A DNA stretch of 64,000 nt from Sanderia malayensis (GCA_013076295.1 RQOL01000718.1:4216001-4280000); one strand, 5' to 3'. Counted from the stretch's first letter, positions 22,801 through 37,400 are shown. Translations and numbers: made by a program. Notes: a model not told the origin generated them from the sequence alone.

Positions 22801-25800
22801 TTAGGATGACTGTATAACTTGAATCTTTTTCTGCAAGCTTTGCTCTGGAAATAAATAATTCTTCATGATCAAGTCCAGTTCTCCTAAAGCTCGTTCGGCA
22901 TATAATTTTACGACATCGTCCTTTTCGTTTGTCAATATCATCTTCAGTAAACGGTATATATCTTTCAGTACATCTCCAATAGCCTGATGAAAGTAAACAG
23001 TAACAATAATCAACAATGAAGTTGTTTATGAAGTAAAAAAGAATAAAGCTATTGCCAGCCTCGCTTCAATACAGAATTGATGACGACTTAAAGGCTCTTA
23101 CCTCGATTGCATGCTTGCCGAGTCCTTCTAGAAGCATGGTGACAACAAGCAAAGCAGCTTGCCTCGTTTTCGCGCTTCTGTCAGATCTCAGTACTGAAGA
23201 AATGCATGCAAAAATCTGAGAAAGCAAATTGAAATCATTTTAATATCAAGTGAAAAGTTTGGCAGATAAAAAATGGTGCAACTACAACAGTATGATGACT
23301 ACATTATTGTATGAAATGAGAAGTACCTCGTGTATGACTGATCCAATGGAGAACCTCAACAGTTTGCAAATTTCTCCAATGTTTGATAAACTACTAGTTC
23401 TGACGTCATCATCTTCATCTTTCACTCCAGTGAGAAAAGAAGCCAAGAGAATTTGAGAGTATTTAGGCAACAGTGGACCACAATTCCTCGTGGCCTTCAC
23501 GAGTGCTTCTCCGATCTTCAATCGCATTTCCGGCAAATGCTTCTTGCTCCCACCTTTGGCTTCAGCTCCTAAAATAAACAATTCAACTCGGTTACGTATG
23601 GTTGCATATAAATTCAACGTTCCACTCTTATTACGAAGACGTTTAAAGTGTACTAACAACACAAATTGAGAATAAACATGAAGTCCCAACAAAAAGAAAC
23701 AAGAAGCAAGACAATCAAGAAAGTCTTCATTCTACAAGGAGTTTCTTAAACCGACCACAAGGTGTGCAATTAAATAGTGCAAGAAACTAAATGTTGCGTT
23801 AGTTACGCCGAGAGCATCATTGGCTGGCCTGTAAAATTCGACTATTGACAGAAAATTCTACACACTCGATTCCAAAGTGAAAAACGAGCAAAACACAGGA
23901 CGCAATGTAATCAGTCAAGAAAATGACCAAAAAAAGGATATTTTGGCAGCTCACCTTTTGTGAACACTTTCTCTTGCTGCCTCGCATCTACACCAGCCTC
24001 TTTTCCAAACATAGCAAATTCTTTAGCTAAATACGGCATGATGACGTTATGTTTGAATGAAGACAATGCAACTAATCCTTGCACGGCGGCAAGGTAAATG
24101 TACGTATCATTATGATGCAGGCTATCCATAAATGTAGTCAAAAGTGAATCGATATTTGATAACGCCTTGGGGTTTCTAGCCTCGATCAGGTGCGCCAGGT
24201 GGAGAAGGCCGTGGCCTCGTACTGGTATCAGCGGGTCGGCAACATCAGTCATTGCACGGTCAAAGGCTTCGTCGCTCTTCAAATCAAGTCTATCGTCTGC
24301 GGAGATAGACATTACTTTAATGTCTTCATGCTTAAACTCAATATACTTGCAACTAATTATACGTTTGGTTCGTTATATGGGGATTCCACAGTATGTAGCT
24401 ATATTCAAGATCGTTCTAAAGGGTGTTCATAAAACGAAATGATCCGACTTTTGATAATGCAGGACAGTTAAAAGACAGCGTCGTCTGCTGGTTTAAGCCA
24501 AACGAGACTCCAATTGGTAGAATTCCAAAATGCCAACTGGTTTTGTTCGTAAAATTGTGATGATATTAGTTAATTAAATTACATTAAGCACATAATGAGG
24601 CCATAAGCGATATAAGACGACTCTATGAATGGGTGACTATACCGGGAGCTTCTCAATGCAAATTTCTTAATTTGCATTGACAAACATCCAAATCATTTAA
24701 CTGTGCAATTAATGACGCGCCTCAGGTCAGGAAATTTCTTGGATAACATTGTGTGGGGAAAAAAGCTTTCATCTCAAACGTCGCATATCAAGATAACGAT
24801 ATACACATTATCTTAGGAAAGTGTCCGCACTTACCTTGATTGGCTTTCTTGTTGTCACCTTCATTACCATTTACGGCACCGTACGTTGCTATGGACACGT
24901 ATAGATCGTCGCAAAGTTTTTTAACATCAGGTGAATGATGCAGTTTGGATATCTCCTTCAGAATTGGCAGAAATTCTTGCATTTTCTTATAATCGTTCTC
25001 TTGAGCCTAAAAGGAGCAATTCTCAAGAGTGTAAATTAATTTCCAAAGAGCAGATAAACTCCTTAAAAGCAGCAGCTTTATCTTAGGTCTCAAGTAGCAA
25101 CATTGTTTTACCGTATTTCCCCTAAAAACGCCGCCCTCTAATGAACGCCGCACTTTAAACAAAGCATTTGTTTAAAGTCCTCTATTAAACACCGTCCTCT
25201 ATTAAACGCTGCATAGAAAATTGGATTCTCTATTTAGCGCCGCGGTGTTCTTTAGGGGAAATACGGTACCCTAATGAGATTAGAGGATTTCTTTTTGGCG
25301 CAAGTTCAGTGTTATCCATCACCAAGGGTAACTATCGCTGCACGAAATGGTATTCATTGAACTTTAAAATTAGGTGTGGTCAACATTACGTCGCAAAAAC
25401 GAAAAAGTTATGTTGTAATTCAATGTTTAGTGATAGTTGACCTCGCTATGCAAGGCTTTTTAGGGTATAAAAAGGGTAGGGCAACAAAATTCAATGGATG
25501 CGGATTTTAACCGCCTGAAGACTTGTCCATATAAGCCCCTTTACAGGGCAGCCCACTGGGCAGACTTTAATTCTGTTCATATAAGAAGTCACGCAAGAAT
25601 TGTCATGTGAGAAATTGACGAAAAAAAAAATGATTGTGCATGCGATGCGTATTTGGCACGTTTCTGGGTGGGCAAGCGGGGTGAAGTGTTCATGAGGAAA
25701 AAGTTCCAGCCCGCTTGCCGAGGTCTCGGAAGTACTCCAGTGAAAATTCGCCTGGTGGGCTAGGCCGCTTTCTCGTCAGCACAGAAAACAAATTTTGTAC

Positions 25801-28800
25801 AGGACTTGGGGAGTAGGTGAAATCTCGCTTAGCGAGTTGGACAGGGTAGGCGGGCTCATATGAACAGGCCCCAGGTTCTGGTGGCGACGGTAATAACAGT
25901 GACATAATGGTCGCCATCATCGAATTTACCAGAAGTAACAATGAATATTTTAAAAGTTGGTTGATTTCATACCGTAAATCCTCGAATAAGCCCCCATCGT
26001 AATAATCATTTGCAATGATATTGAGATCAAGTTTCCAGGCATTGAAGTTATTTAGTGAATGTATTGAAAATAACAGCAAGTTTAAACCAATAACTTTCTT
26101 GATTGGCTGCATCTTATAGCTTTTATTTTGCATTATATATTGAACTTAATATTATTTTGCTAAAATTTCGCTTTCGCAAATAAGCCCCCTGGGGTTATTC
26201 GAGGATTTACGGTATACACGTGACTCTATCTTTGATGCGAGAAATTTCACTCATTTCCCTTGAAACATCAAGATATCTACAGAACTATAAAGAAGCAACT
26301 GTGACAACAACAACGACAACTAACCTCGTTTGCATTTGCAATAATCAGCGACATGATACCCAATGACATACTGACAGTTTCTTCTTTCATTGTGTCATTA
26401 TTTTCATCGATGACGTAATCATCTGAGTTTGACAACGTCTCCGAACAACAACGTTGCAAATTCAACTTAACGAACTCCAGCAACTGTTCAGGCTCCTTGA
26501 GAACCTCGTTTCCAAGTTTATCACACATGGCTGCGATCATACTGACCAGCGGTATTTGGTATTTCAATCTGCTGATGTCAGCATCGATGATTAACAATGC
26601 TTTACTCGAATCTAAAAAAGATGATCGTGACGTAACTTCATTGCTCGAGAGTTCAAAAGAAATACCGTAAATCCTCGAATAAGCCCCCACCTTCGAATAA
26701 GCCCTCCCCTCGAATAAGCCCTCATCCTGATAATCATTTGCAAGGATATTGAGCCCAAGTATCGAGACATTGAAGTTGCTTAGTGAATGTATTGCAAATA
26801 ACAGCAAGTTTAAACCAATAACTTCATTGATTGGCTGCATTGTATAGCTTTTATTTTGCTTAATATTGAACAATAATCAGACTAAAATTTCTTTTTTGCA
26901 AATAAGCCCCTGGGGGCTTATTCGAGCTGGAGAAACTGGAAATAGAACCATAAAATCGCCATTTGTTGAAAAGATTTCATTGACTTTAGTTTGTGCATGG
27001 GATGGTCTCAATGAATATGAAAATTTTGTTGAACTCTTAGTACTATAACGTCGAAATATGTCAAAGTAACAAACTTTTAGTACTAAGTAATGATGAAAGT
27101 TTCTTATAAAAAAGAAGTGGCAAGAACATGTAAAATACAGAAAATTAAAGAGTTAGCCACTGCAATTGATAAAGAAATATATTGCTGCACCTGAATTAAT
27201 CTGCTCTTGTGGATGCGATAAACTTGTAAGATGCTGCAGAAGATGAACAAAAAAATCTCCCACGATCTGTTTATCTTTCATGGAAAGAAATAAATCCAAC
27301 AATCCCACAATCCTCTTCTCAGTACTGACAACATTATCACGTTTCACATCACAATCGATTCTCACGAGCATGGCTCCTCCACAAGGGCTGTTTGAAAACG
27401 CCAGTCCGTGGTTCATTATTCTCAGACAATTAATGTCCATGCCAGGAATTCGCTCTCCGAATAAATAACAGGTTAGTGACGTCAGTGTTGTTGTTGCTGT
27501 GTTGTTCTGTATTAACCACAGAAGAATTTCTTTAAGCAATGATCTGTGAAGGACGAAATAATGCAATGGATATAAGAATGTTTTCATTATAAAGTTTTTT
27601 CAGAGCAATGTTAAAAATTTCATTAGAATGACCAAATTTTACCCAAATTCAGTACTTAAAACCTTCCTAAGTCATTCATAGCAACAACTGAAAAGTTTTA
27701 CGTTACCAGACATGCGCATCCTGTATCTTATCCAAGGGGGTCGTGGAACCTGAATTTTAGGGTGGGCCAAACACGAAAAATTTCCGAAAAGTGGGTCAAA
27801 CGCTAAAAATGTCCGAAAAAGTGGAAAAATTTCCAAAATTTCCAAAAAATCCAGCGATTTTGCTTTCACAGGGTGGGTCATGGGCCCCCTATCCCCCAGC
27901 TACGACGCCCCTGATCTTATCCTTTTATGAATTAACCCTAAAATAGCCATGAACTGTTGCTTCCAACCCGTACTCAAAGCAAAACAAAAAAAAGAAAATG
28001 TTTATAGAACAACTTACTTCAAATGTGATACACTGTCTCTTAAGAAACAATACAGTTCAAATAATGGTTGTCCATACTCTGTTAGTATTTTCACCATGTG
28101 TTCTTTAGGATCTAGTCCAAGGATAAAAACCTGAAATTACATAAGGATTGAGATTACTTCAAGTCCAATTTCAGACGTAGATCGGTGTAGATAGAGGGGG
28201 GAAGTAGTCTGACGATATTGAATGCAATATGCATAATAATAATAATAATAATGGTGGTGAAATTAAGTTATTATTTTACCTTATGAATTTGTTCTACGTT
28301 TTTCTCAATTCTTTCTTCATTGCAAATATCAGTTGAGCTCGAATCTTTTGGAAAAAAAGAATTGATATTAATGTACACGTCAGCTGCCTTACAACAACGT
28401 GTTTTACAAGAAAGCAGTACAAGGTTCGTTAAAGAGTTCAGAAGGCTTGAAACTTAGGTTTCAAAAATGTGTTCGTGCAGGCTTGATTCACCACATTGCG
28501 TCCCTGTGCCCTGCTGGTAACTTGCTCAACCTCAACCGAGCGAGCGAAAAAGGAGTGGGGCACAGGGACGCAATGTAGTGAGTCTAGGTGCAGACAACGG
28601 CATTACAACAACAGTACAAAAACAAAAGCAATATTGCAAATAGCATTCAAATTTGCTTCAAAGAAATGTAACAATACCGAAATGCTTTGATTAAACGCCC
28701 TCTTGAATAAAGGCCCCCTATTTTAAATCTTTTTTAATAAACACCTCCCTCTTTTAAACGCCCCCTCGAATAGACGCCTTTACAATATCAAAAAAATTAA

Positions 28801-30828
28801 TAAATGCTCCGGGCGTTTAATCAAAGCATTACGGTATATCAAGTCACACACTCTTGCCTATGCATATCAAAGACAGGATGAACATCTTTTAAAAGCTCTA
28901 TTTAGATTGGTTAGAAGGGAATCAAAAATCAAAATGCATACCAACAGAATTTGATTGGTCAGATGATGCAAATTGAAATGATGACATGATTTTACAAAAT
29001 ATCAGTTCCTTTGTTAATGATAAATCTTGTATTGCCATCCATGAAATGCAATGTGATGCAGCATATAAATAAAGATATCTTGCCTCCTTGTCGTCAAACT
29101 TTGTTTCTAATAAATCCAAAATCTGATTGAGAAAGATATAGCATTATTAACTAACTGGTCGATGCTAGGACCATGACAATTATGGGCACCAGGGGGGCAG
29201 AATCCCTGATAATTATCAAAATAAAGGGTGCAGTTCTTAATGAATCTAGAACTTTTCAAAACTTGATGGAACAATCTTTGCCTATTGTTATTGTGAAGTG
29301 GTTAATGCAATACAGTGAACCAAATGCTGTGGAAATTTAGCCTTCAGCTAGGTTCTACAATGTCAACATTAGGATCACGAGTTTTAGCTGTGACTTTCTG
29401 AGCATTTAGAAAAAATATTTTGTAGTTTTGTAATAATCTGCACCATGCTACAGCAAATTACCCCAGAAAGGAGTCAGTGGAGACTCACAAACCTGAAAAA
29501 GGGAGGTTCCATGACCTGCAAAATAAAATATTATATTACCTTCACCAGGGTCCAACAGAATCAGTTCCCTATAGCTCTTGGCTAAGGATATGTTATTATT
29601 CAAAGATTACCTGAGGAGAAATTTGTTGGTAGTATTCTTGGAGAGAGTTAATGGCAGTTGGTCGGGTGGATACAAGTTTTCCAATCATGTCAAATTTTGC
29701 CAATGCTGCTTTTCCATCTACAATAATAAGATAATTTCTGATTACTATTGCAATATTTTTTAATTTGTGATTACTATTGCAAGTAAAGCTGTGGGAGCAG
29801 AGCAATATGTGAAATTGCACGACAGACTTACTTAAATTGCATCCTTCAAGGATTGTGCTTATAACACAGTGCACTCCATTTTTCTGTAATAACCTCTCAG
29901 ATAAGAGTTTTCCACAGATTTGTCTTAGCCACTTTGGTGATTTTTGTGTTGCAGTTCTCATTGGCCTTTGTAACAATAGCAGTTCCTTTATTACCAAAGG
30001 TTGATACACTCTGCTTACAAGATTGTTCAACTCATTCCTGCACCATTCTCTTTCATGTTGGCAAACCAAGCATTGTTTATTACTTTTCAAATCATCATCT
30101 CCACATGTTTCTGTTTTAACTGTTTTTGTACTACTAAGTGGTTTCTGGAATCCAATCTGTATCAAAGTACCGATTAGGTCTCCGAGGAATTTTGTATAAA
30201 TCAATGGTCCGATGACTTTGCTTTTCCCCAAAAAACAAAGATTCTCCAAACAGAGAAGTAAAATCGGTTCATTTATATCCTTTCCATCCTTACTTTCTTC
30301 AAATAATTGACTTAAACCCGATCGTTCACTGAGTGGAACAGAAACACCAGGATAAAGGTTGGGCAGAATTGCCAGACAAACGATGAATTGTAGTGCAGCA
30401 GTTACGAATTTCTGGTCTTTAACGCCCAAACACTGGTCTTCAATCGGCTCATCTCTATTTCTATCAACAGATTTATTTGCGAGCAGATCATTCAACTTCA
30501 TTAAAATACCAATACAAAGCAATGCAAACTCTTCACTATCATGTAACTCTTTTAATTTCTTACAATTTTTCGTTTCCATCTGTTCACAACATATTTTGCA
30601 TCTTGTAGAATAAACATCATTCATGTACAATTTATAATATGCTTTATTTTCTTCGTTTCCTTCCACCTCTTTATCAAATTGCGATTGGCCTAAGTTATTG
30701 AAATTTTCAAGTTTCGTTCTTATTATAATATCCAACTTTCTCTCCTCGTTTCTAGAATGAGAAGGCATATTTGCATCCTCCAAGAGATATTGCAAATGTT
30801 TAATAACCTCTGAGATCTGCTCGGCCAT
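22801..30828 (-). CDS. TANGO6: TANGO6 (transport and Golgi organisation 6) orthologue
   Basis: TANGO6 (TMCO7; RTP1 in yeast) is a large alpha-helical repeat protein linked to secretion and Golgi organisation, and in yeast to RNA polymerase II assembly and import. Twelve exons (minus): 30828-29832, 29717-29611, 29122-28942, 28344-28280, 28130-28018, 27543-27191, 26611-26325, 25006-24835, 24296-23955, 23568-23327, 23215-23102, 22983-22801. All join in phase to 1051 residues, close to the vertebrate length of about 1090. The RTP1_C1 domain is clear in exon 9 (DPLIPVRGHGLLHLAHLIE) and RTP1_C2 at the C-terminus (ERALGELDLIMKNYLFPEQS). Exon 1 alone codes 332 residues. The start is the first ATG of that exon. 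Several introns carry miniature inverted-repeat elements. Confidence 0.9.
25108..25270. mobile_element. Inverted-repeat MITE of the GTATTTCC...GCGCC type
   Basis: The left end TACCGTATTTCCCCTAAA mirrors the right end TTTAGGGGAAATACGGTA, with CGCCGCCCTCTAAT-like units inside. It lies in a TANGO6 intron. Related ends occur at 43478-43908, about 31860-31913 and about 62865-62872. Confidence 0.75.
25967..26215. mobile_element. AATAAGCCCC inverted-repeat MITE
   Basis: The left end is TACCGTAAATCCTCGAATAA and the right end is its inverse (TTATTCGAGGATTTACGGTA). The interior is close to those at 26664-26930 and 32270-32527 (shared stretches ATTTGCAA, TTGGCTGCAT). It lies in a TANGO6 intron. Confidence 0.8.
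26664..26930. mobile_element. AATAAGCCCC inverted-repeat MITE
   Basis: This is the same family as 25967-26215. The left end is TACCGTAAATCCTCGAATAA and the right side keeps GGGGGCTTATTCGAG, but the terminal GATTTACGGTA is lost. It begins about 50 bases from the acceptor of TANGO6 exon 7 (26611). Confidence 0.75.
28486..28588. mobile_element. Small palindromic MITE
   Basis: The arms TTCACCACATTGCGTCCCTG and CAGGGACGCAATGTAGTGAG are inverted repeats around about 40 bases. It lies in a TANGO6 intron. Confidence 0.75.
28685..28842. mobile_element. TTAAACGCCC inverted-repeat MITE
   Basis: The left end TTGATTAAACGCCC mirrors the right end GGGCGTTTAATCAA, which is followed by a TACGGTA-like tail. 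Internal units read AATAAAGGCCCCC. It lies in a TANGO6 intron. Confidence 0.65.
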
Positions 30829-31448
30829 AATGTTGATATTACTCTCCCAAAAAGTTGTGCAAAAGATTATTTCACGAACGCAGTATCAGACAGACATCTT
30901 TCAAGTTTTGTGAACCACGTGCTGCAAGGAAAAAAGAGGAAAAGGACTCAAAGGTGGGAGGAACAGTATTCTCGCAACCCAGTTGTTGGGAAAATGCTAA
31001 AAAGGTTAAATAAAGTGGGGAAAAGGGTCAAAAATAATTCATAGAAATTATTCACATGGGTTCAGAATTGACAAAAGATACCGGCCTTGATTCTGTGAAA
31101 TTCTAGAAATATTTTCTTTCGACAAAAATTTCGCTAATATACGTAATAACGATATAACCTTTAACCTTAAATGTAAACTTTATATCAACAAAATTTAACC
31201 GAACAAAATCATTATATTGCGAACAAACTATTAATATTGCGTATAAGTACATATTAAATTTCTTTCTCTTTTATTATTAACATAAAATTATCAAATTCGA
31301 TCTCACTGTTGCCAACAAATTTATTCCGTAAAGATTGCTTCCCTCACAAATCGAGCAAAAGAAGAAAATAATTACAAATAATAATAGCAAATATTATAAA
31401 TATGAAACATAAATTATCACAAGGATAATTATAAATAGCAAAGAAATA
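30829..31448. other. Spacer between TANGO6 start and RASSF stop
   Basis: About 620 bases of AT-rich DNA separate the TANGO6 start codon from the stop codon of the next minus-strand gene. It should hold the TANGO6 promoter and the RASSF 3' UTR. I see no clear TATA box and no repeat. Confidence 0.5.
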
Positions 31449-34400
31449 TCAAAGTCGAGTAACTTTAGTATTTTCTTGAAGTTCTATCATCCTCCTTGTC
31501 AAATCCTCGCGATATTCTGCATATCTAAAATATAATATACACATTGACAGTTTTAAAGATTATGAAACTCAACTTTTTAATTCTAAAGACTTCAAAAGTT
31601 CATGCACCAAATAGGTATCCTAAGGGCCTAAGACCTCTAATTAACAAAGCCACAATTAGCTGCAGGATGACTGCCCCATTATTTGAGGCTGGTCTTCCGG
31701 GCGAAAAAAATTTTTATTCGTTCCGATGAATTACGATAAATTACGATTGGCGGTTTTCATATAATTTGGTCGATTTTGTTTGAAGAAAAGTGTGACCTAA
31801 TTCTTAAATTTTCACTGTTTGGTTCAAATAATTTTGCCAAATAATTTTCTAATTTTGCAAAGTATTTAATAAGCGCCCGGGCGCATATTAGAGGAAATAC
31901 GGTATCGGAAATAATCGAAATTGATCGTAAACCAAGAATTCCGATGAAACGAAATACGATATATGAAAACAAGCCTTGAGGTTACCTTCTTTTACAATCT
32001 TAAAAAGACTTGGGGGACTATTTCAGTTGTGTCGAGAAATAAATATGATTGAGTAAAATTAATAAAAAACCTTTGAATCATCTTCTGCACTTCTCTTTCT
32101 TCTTCTTCTTTGAATTTTTGGAGAAATATTTCTAACTCATACATTGCGAAATTGCAAAACGACGCGACCTGATAATAAAATGAAGAAACATGGTAAATAA
32201 ATATAAACCAAACTAATGAATCATGCGTTTTCTTCCAAAAATAAATAAAAAAATACTATCTGAGCGTGATACCGTAAATCCTTGAATTTGCAAAAACGAA
32301 ATTTTAGCCTGATTATTGTTCAATATTAAGCAAAATAAAAGCTATACGATGCAGCTAATCAATAAAATTATTGGTTTAAATGTTCTGCTATCTGCAATAC
32401 ATTCACTAAACAACGTCAATGTCTGGAAGCTTGGGCTCAATATCCTTGCAAATGATTAATCAGGATGGGGGCTTATTCGAGGGGAGGGCTTATTCGAAGG
32501 TGGGGGTTTATTCGAGGATTTACGGTAGTTGAAATCGAATCTTTTGTAATTGGGAATACAAACCTCGTGAGTAACATCTTGTTGCATTGCTGTTTCCATA
32601 ATAAATATTTTCGAAACGTCCTAATGAAATAAAATGAGCAAATAAAATGAAAAAAAAAACAAATTAACTAATTATCTTCATTCTTCACAAATAATCTATA
32701 TAACATTAACTATTGCAATATGTTAATGTCCTCCAAGATAAACTGTGTGAAAATTATTGATTAAACATAAAAACAGAATGTTTTTAAAGACCTACCTCGC
32801 AAGGACCAAGTGTTAATCTTTGAATAAGTGGTGCGGTATCAGACTGCAGTTTTTTGACACCTTTTAGTAAAAAAAACATATTCATTATAAGTACAATAAT
32901 TCAATACATTTAAAGAAAAGCTTTGAAATAATATGATCACAAGACCCTAATTGGAAATATTAAATTATCGCGAGAAATATTTCCATTAACTTCGAAAATT
33001 TGATTGAAATACACTTGGTGCTGGTGTTCAACGACTACTAACTTTTGAAACATTTGTGCTAGAGAGCTGGAAAATGTCTCCTAGAGATCAGAAGCCGTTA
33101 ATTAGCAGTATTAAACTCCTTGTAATTGATGTTTTAATAGAATTTGAATGATTTTGGAAGCCTGGGGCAATGACCGAAAAACATCTGAGCAGAATGAACA
33201 AGAGCATTACAAAGTTAAGGTTGAATTCCACGCAGTGAAAAATAAAATAATAATATTTACCTCCACTTTCGTAAACAGTAAATAAGGCAAATTGTGTTGG
33301 TCTATTAATTATCTAAAATGTAAGAAGAAATTTACTATAATTCTCAAATCAAAGCCAAACAAAATAAACATGAGAGCTCTGCGGAAGTGATGAAATATTA
33401 TATCTCTGGTCACATGAAGTGCTTGAAAACGACGAGACAATAAATATTGAGGTTTGGGCAAGAAAATGGGATAGATATTTTTGCCAAAACGCAACAATTT
33501 TGTGATTAAACACAACCAGAACACATATGCAATTCGACTTGCCCTTTGAACTACTTGAGTATAATTAGGTTCTCTTGAAGGATAACAGTAGAGAGAAACA
33601 TCTGTGTTTCTTAACTCGACATGGAGAAGAAAAGATTTGATATATGGTAAACTAAGTGAAGAAAATGTTATTATGTACCTGGAATTTTTTCAAAAGCATT
33701 TCGACAACATCTTGCATTTTCAAATTATTTGTAACTCTTAAAGTTGTCGGAGAGCCATAAGGAGGAATGAATGAAGTTCTCTAAAAAAATAAATAATAAT
33801 ATATTTGAATTTGTAACATAACATTATCGTTTGTTGCCTTCCCCAGACACCTTCATATGTCGAGAACCGATTTACACAAGATTACCGAATCACAGAGTGC
33901 AGGGGGCTATCAAAGAATTCACAGGAAAACTGTGGTGAGCTTCATGCTGCAACATGTCTATTATTAATGCTAGCAATAATAGAAAAGTATTCTTGTGTAC
34001 ACCCCTGCATACGCGTTTGGATTCCCACCCTTAAAAACACCCCAGATTCTCGGGTATTGCACCACCATGAGCCCTTGCGAGTAAATATTAGATGAACTCT
34101 CGGGCACTGTGGAGGAGCCACTGAAAGTCGTTGTAGGTTTTGCTTGCCCGAAAGTTGGGCTCTCACTCCCCTGCTGACATCGCTGTGACTGGTGCGGGGT
34201 TCGAGCCCACAGCCTGCGACCCAATATAAGATATAATATGATAACTAACACGAATCCATACAAGATGGTTTTTCACCGTGAGTTATAGATACGTTGCAGC
34301 GTGAAGCTCCGTACGGTTCTTCTTCCTCAAATACTCTGAACTACCTTCCATAAAAGTAAATAACGTAATGCTTACTCAATAATTAGCTTGCAGTGCCTGT

Positions 34401-37400
34401 ATACTCGTCTCTCCGTATTGAAAAACTTGGTCGGAAAGTGGCCACTTGATATTACGAATCTCGGGAACATTTCAACCGTGATAATAAAGTGATGTACAAA
34501 ACAAATATGCGTGGTCAGCCGAGGAGAAAACATAAAAACCCAAGTGCTCGCAACTAGTACGCAGGCTCCTCCGGCGCGCGCGACATAAACAAGCATACTT
34601 ACATCAGATTGAGTCGGTGAGGCTTTGTAACAAACAACGTCATCTTTGGCTTTCATGGAAGAGCTGACGGTTGGCGATTGAAAGGAAATCTCTTTATTAT
34701 TCACAGCTGGTCTTGTCTTAACAGCAGAACTTTTTGCTCTTGGAAGTACCTGGAATTAATTAAAAATAACTAATTGATAATCATCAAATTACAACAATAA
34801 TAGTAATTATTAATATCAATTTGATATTTAATTCGATAGAAGCTTGAATGTAAAAAAAGAAAACACAGACTGGTTTTGATTCTCTCCCCCCCCCTCCCCA
34901 ACTAGGAGGGACCAAACAACACTTCGCGGCATCGGAGGTTCGTTAAGATGAGGGTGAATTGAACCACAGAGCTTTTAAAGGGATCAGATCGTTAGATACA
35001 AATACCCGATAATTACATTGTTGAGTTTATTGTCGTGAGTCTTGTGGCTGTGGTCCCACTGCCTTTTATCATTCCCTGTTCCTCCATTTCCTGTTCCTCA
35101 TTTTACAGTTACAGTAAAACGCATCTAACTCGAACCCCCAAAAAAGGACGAATAAAAATCGTTCGAATTAATAAATGTTTGAGTTGTCGACGATTAGAAA
35201 ATGCTAGAAAAGCTTCCAAAGGGGTTGCAAATTGTTTCGAGTTTGCAGAGGTTCGAATGATCGTTAATTCCAGTTATCGAGATTTTGCTGTTCAATTCCA
35301 CTGCAAACCTGTTATGATATACTAATTCTGCAGGTAAAAAATAGCTGACGTTAATCGTACGTACAGTTTTGATTGGTCTCGCCTTTGCGTCCACCTCTTC
35401 ATACCCAATCGGCGTCTTGTTGTTATTGTCATTGTGGTTGTTGCCATAGCTATAGCTACGGCTCGGTCTCGGGGAATTCTTTGGCGTTTCAGGACGGAAA
35501 TTCTTCCAATATGAATTATCACTTGCTTTCAATGTCACTGGTTTCTTTAGTCCCCAGTACACTTTTAATATCCCTTCCATCGAAAACTGGCCTTGTGTCT
35601 TCAAAATAAATACAATCGCTATAAGATGGCTGCATGTTTGAATTAAACGCAAAGGTATAAATACATTGCATCCGTGCTTAAAAGGTATTTTAGTCCTTAG
35701 CAGCAGGGTCTCAACTGTCCGTTATACACAGGTCTTGGGAACAAATTTTACTTGACGGAAAATGGCTACTGTGGATTATGCAGTAGCCACAGTTCTATGC
35801 ACCAATTGACAAATCTTCTCTCAAAAGGTCTCTTACAAGACAGTCAACAAGTAGGATGTCTCTTCTGTCCACAATAAAAAGACCTCTTGTTCTAGGGTCT
35901 CTTATTAACAGTACAAGGTCTTATCTTACAATGTCTCGTATTAACAGTACAACAATGAACAGCAAATTAAACAATCTATTTAGCATTGTAAACAATGTTT
36001 TTCAATGTAAAAGGGCATAACAGATCACAGTGTATGAGATATCAGGTTGTCTCTTAAAAGGTTTAAATGAACTGATAAATCTTACGTCTTTGCATGATAT
36101 TTGAAATGGTGTATCCGCGTAGTATGTGTTGTAAGTTCTTAACTTGGGAATCAACGAATTCCTAAATGAAAAAACAAATATTAAACATAGAATGACGAAA
36201 AACTTTTGAAAACAATAACGCACGACTCAAATTAGAAGCGTAGCATGAAAAACCGGGAAGCGGGAGATTAGAAATCATATTTTAACACTGTGGCCAGAAA
36301 TCATAGATTTTTATAAAACTAGCTGTAAACAAAATGTAGGTGGGTGCTGCTCGGGAGTATGTAACAATAATACTTCATTGTGCAGTGTTGAAGACAATAA
36401 ATAAATAGCAGTTGTGTTTAATATCCAATCAAGTAACTTGTCACTGAATCAACGATGTGCATGATGATGTTGATACGCATGCGTATTGACAATCATGCCC
36501 ACAATTCCAGATAGTAATTTGACGTGTCTATATCTATTGGTGGCGAGTCACCAAGCAGATGTCGCTGGATATATATGAACAGACCGGCACTGTTGGCCTC
36601 GTCACCCCGGTGTACCAACAGAGTTAGTAGTTGAGTACGATACGCGGATGGTTTTTCGGCGTTTCTGCCGGAAAATCATTCTCTCGGAAAGACGAAAAGT
36701 TCCGGTACGCCGGGGATCTACCTTCTCTTGTAGATCCCCGGCGTACCGGCCCTCGTTTAATTTCAACTCCAAGTGGAGCTCAGTGGAATCGATCCGCGAC
36801 TCCATGAGTGGCAAGCACAAGTGCCAACCACTTCGCCACAAGAGTTGAACTAACAAGATAGTAAACACAAAAGCTTCCATTCTGGATTTTCCCGACAATT
36901 GACAGAGCAATCATGCAGCAAAGCATACTGCTGCCACGCAGCACGCAGCATAAATCACAGAGATGCATATAAAAGCACGCAGATATATTATATACTAGCT
37001 GTCAACATTGTTAAAATGAGTGCTGCTGTGATGTAACGCCAATAATCAGAGCTAAAGCATCTAGCAATTGATTAAAAAGGTATGTTTTGAAATGAGTGCT
37101 TTAAAAAATATGGGGTGGGGTGTTTAGCGTGCCTGGAAGCATGGATATCCATATCTGATGTGATTAAATGTTGCAATCGCTACGCAGCGTGTAGTATATA
37201 GAATGTTCCATCACTTTTCTCAAAAAAATCTTCCAGAAATCTCATCTTACTCACACAACGACTCGATACTTCGATATTGTAAACAAATTTACTGCTTACT
37301 TACGTACAAGTTCACATGTCACATCTCGACGAATCTACAATATACACATTAGATATAAGAAGCTTTCTCACCTTAATTTCACTTGTTGCGATGGTAGGCC

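Noticed and set aside
33942..34263. Overlapping minus-strand open frames in a RASSF intron
   Set aside because: No similarity to RASSF and no fit in phase between exons 7 and 8, which join directly.
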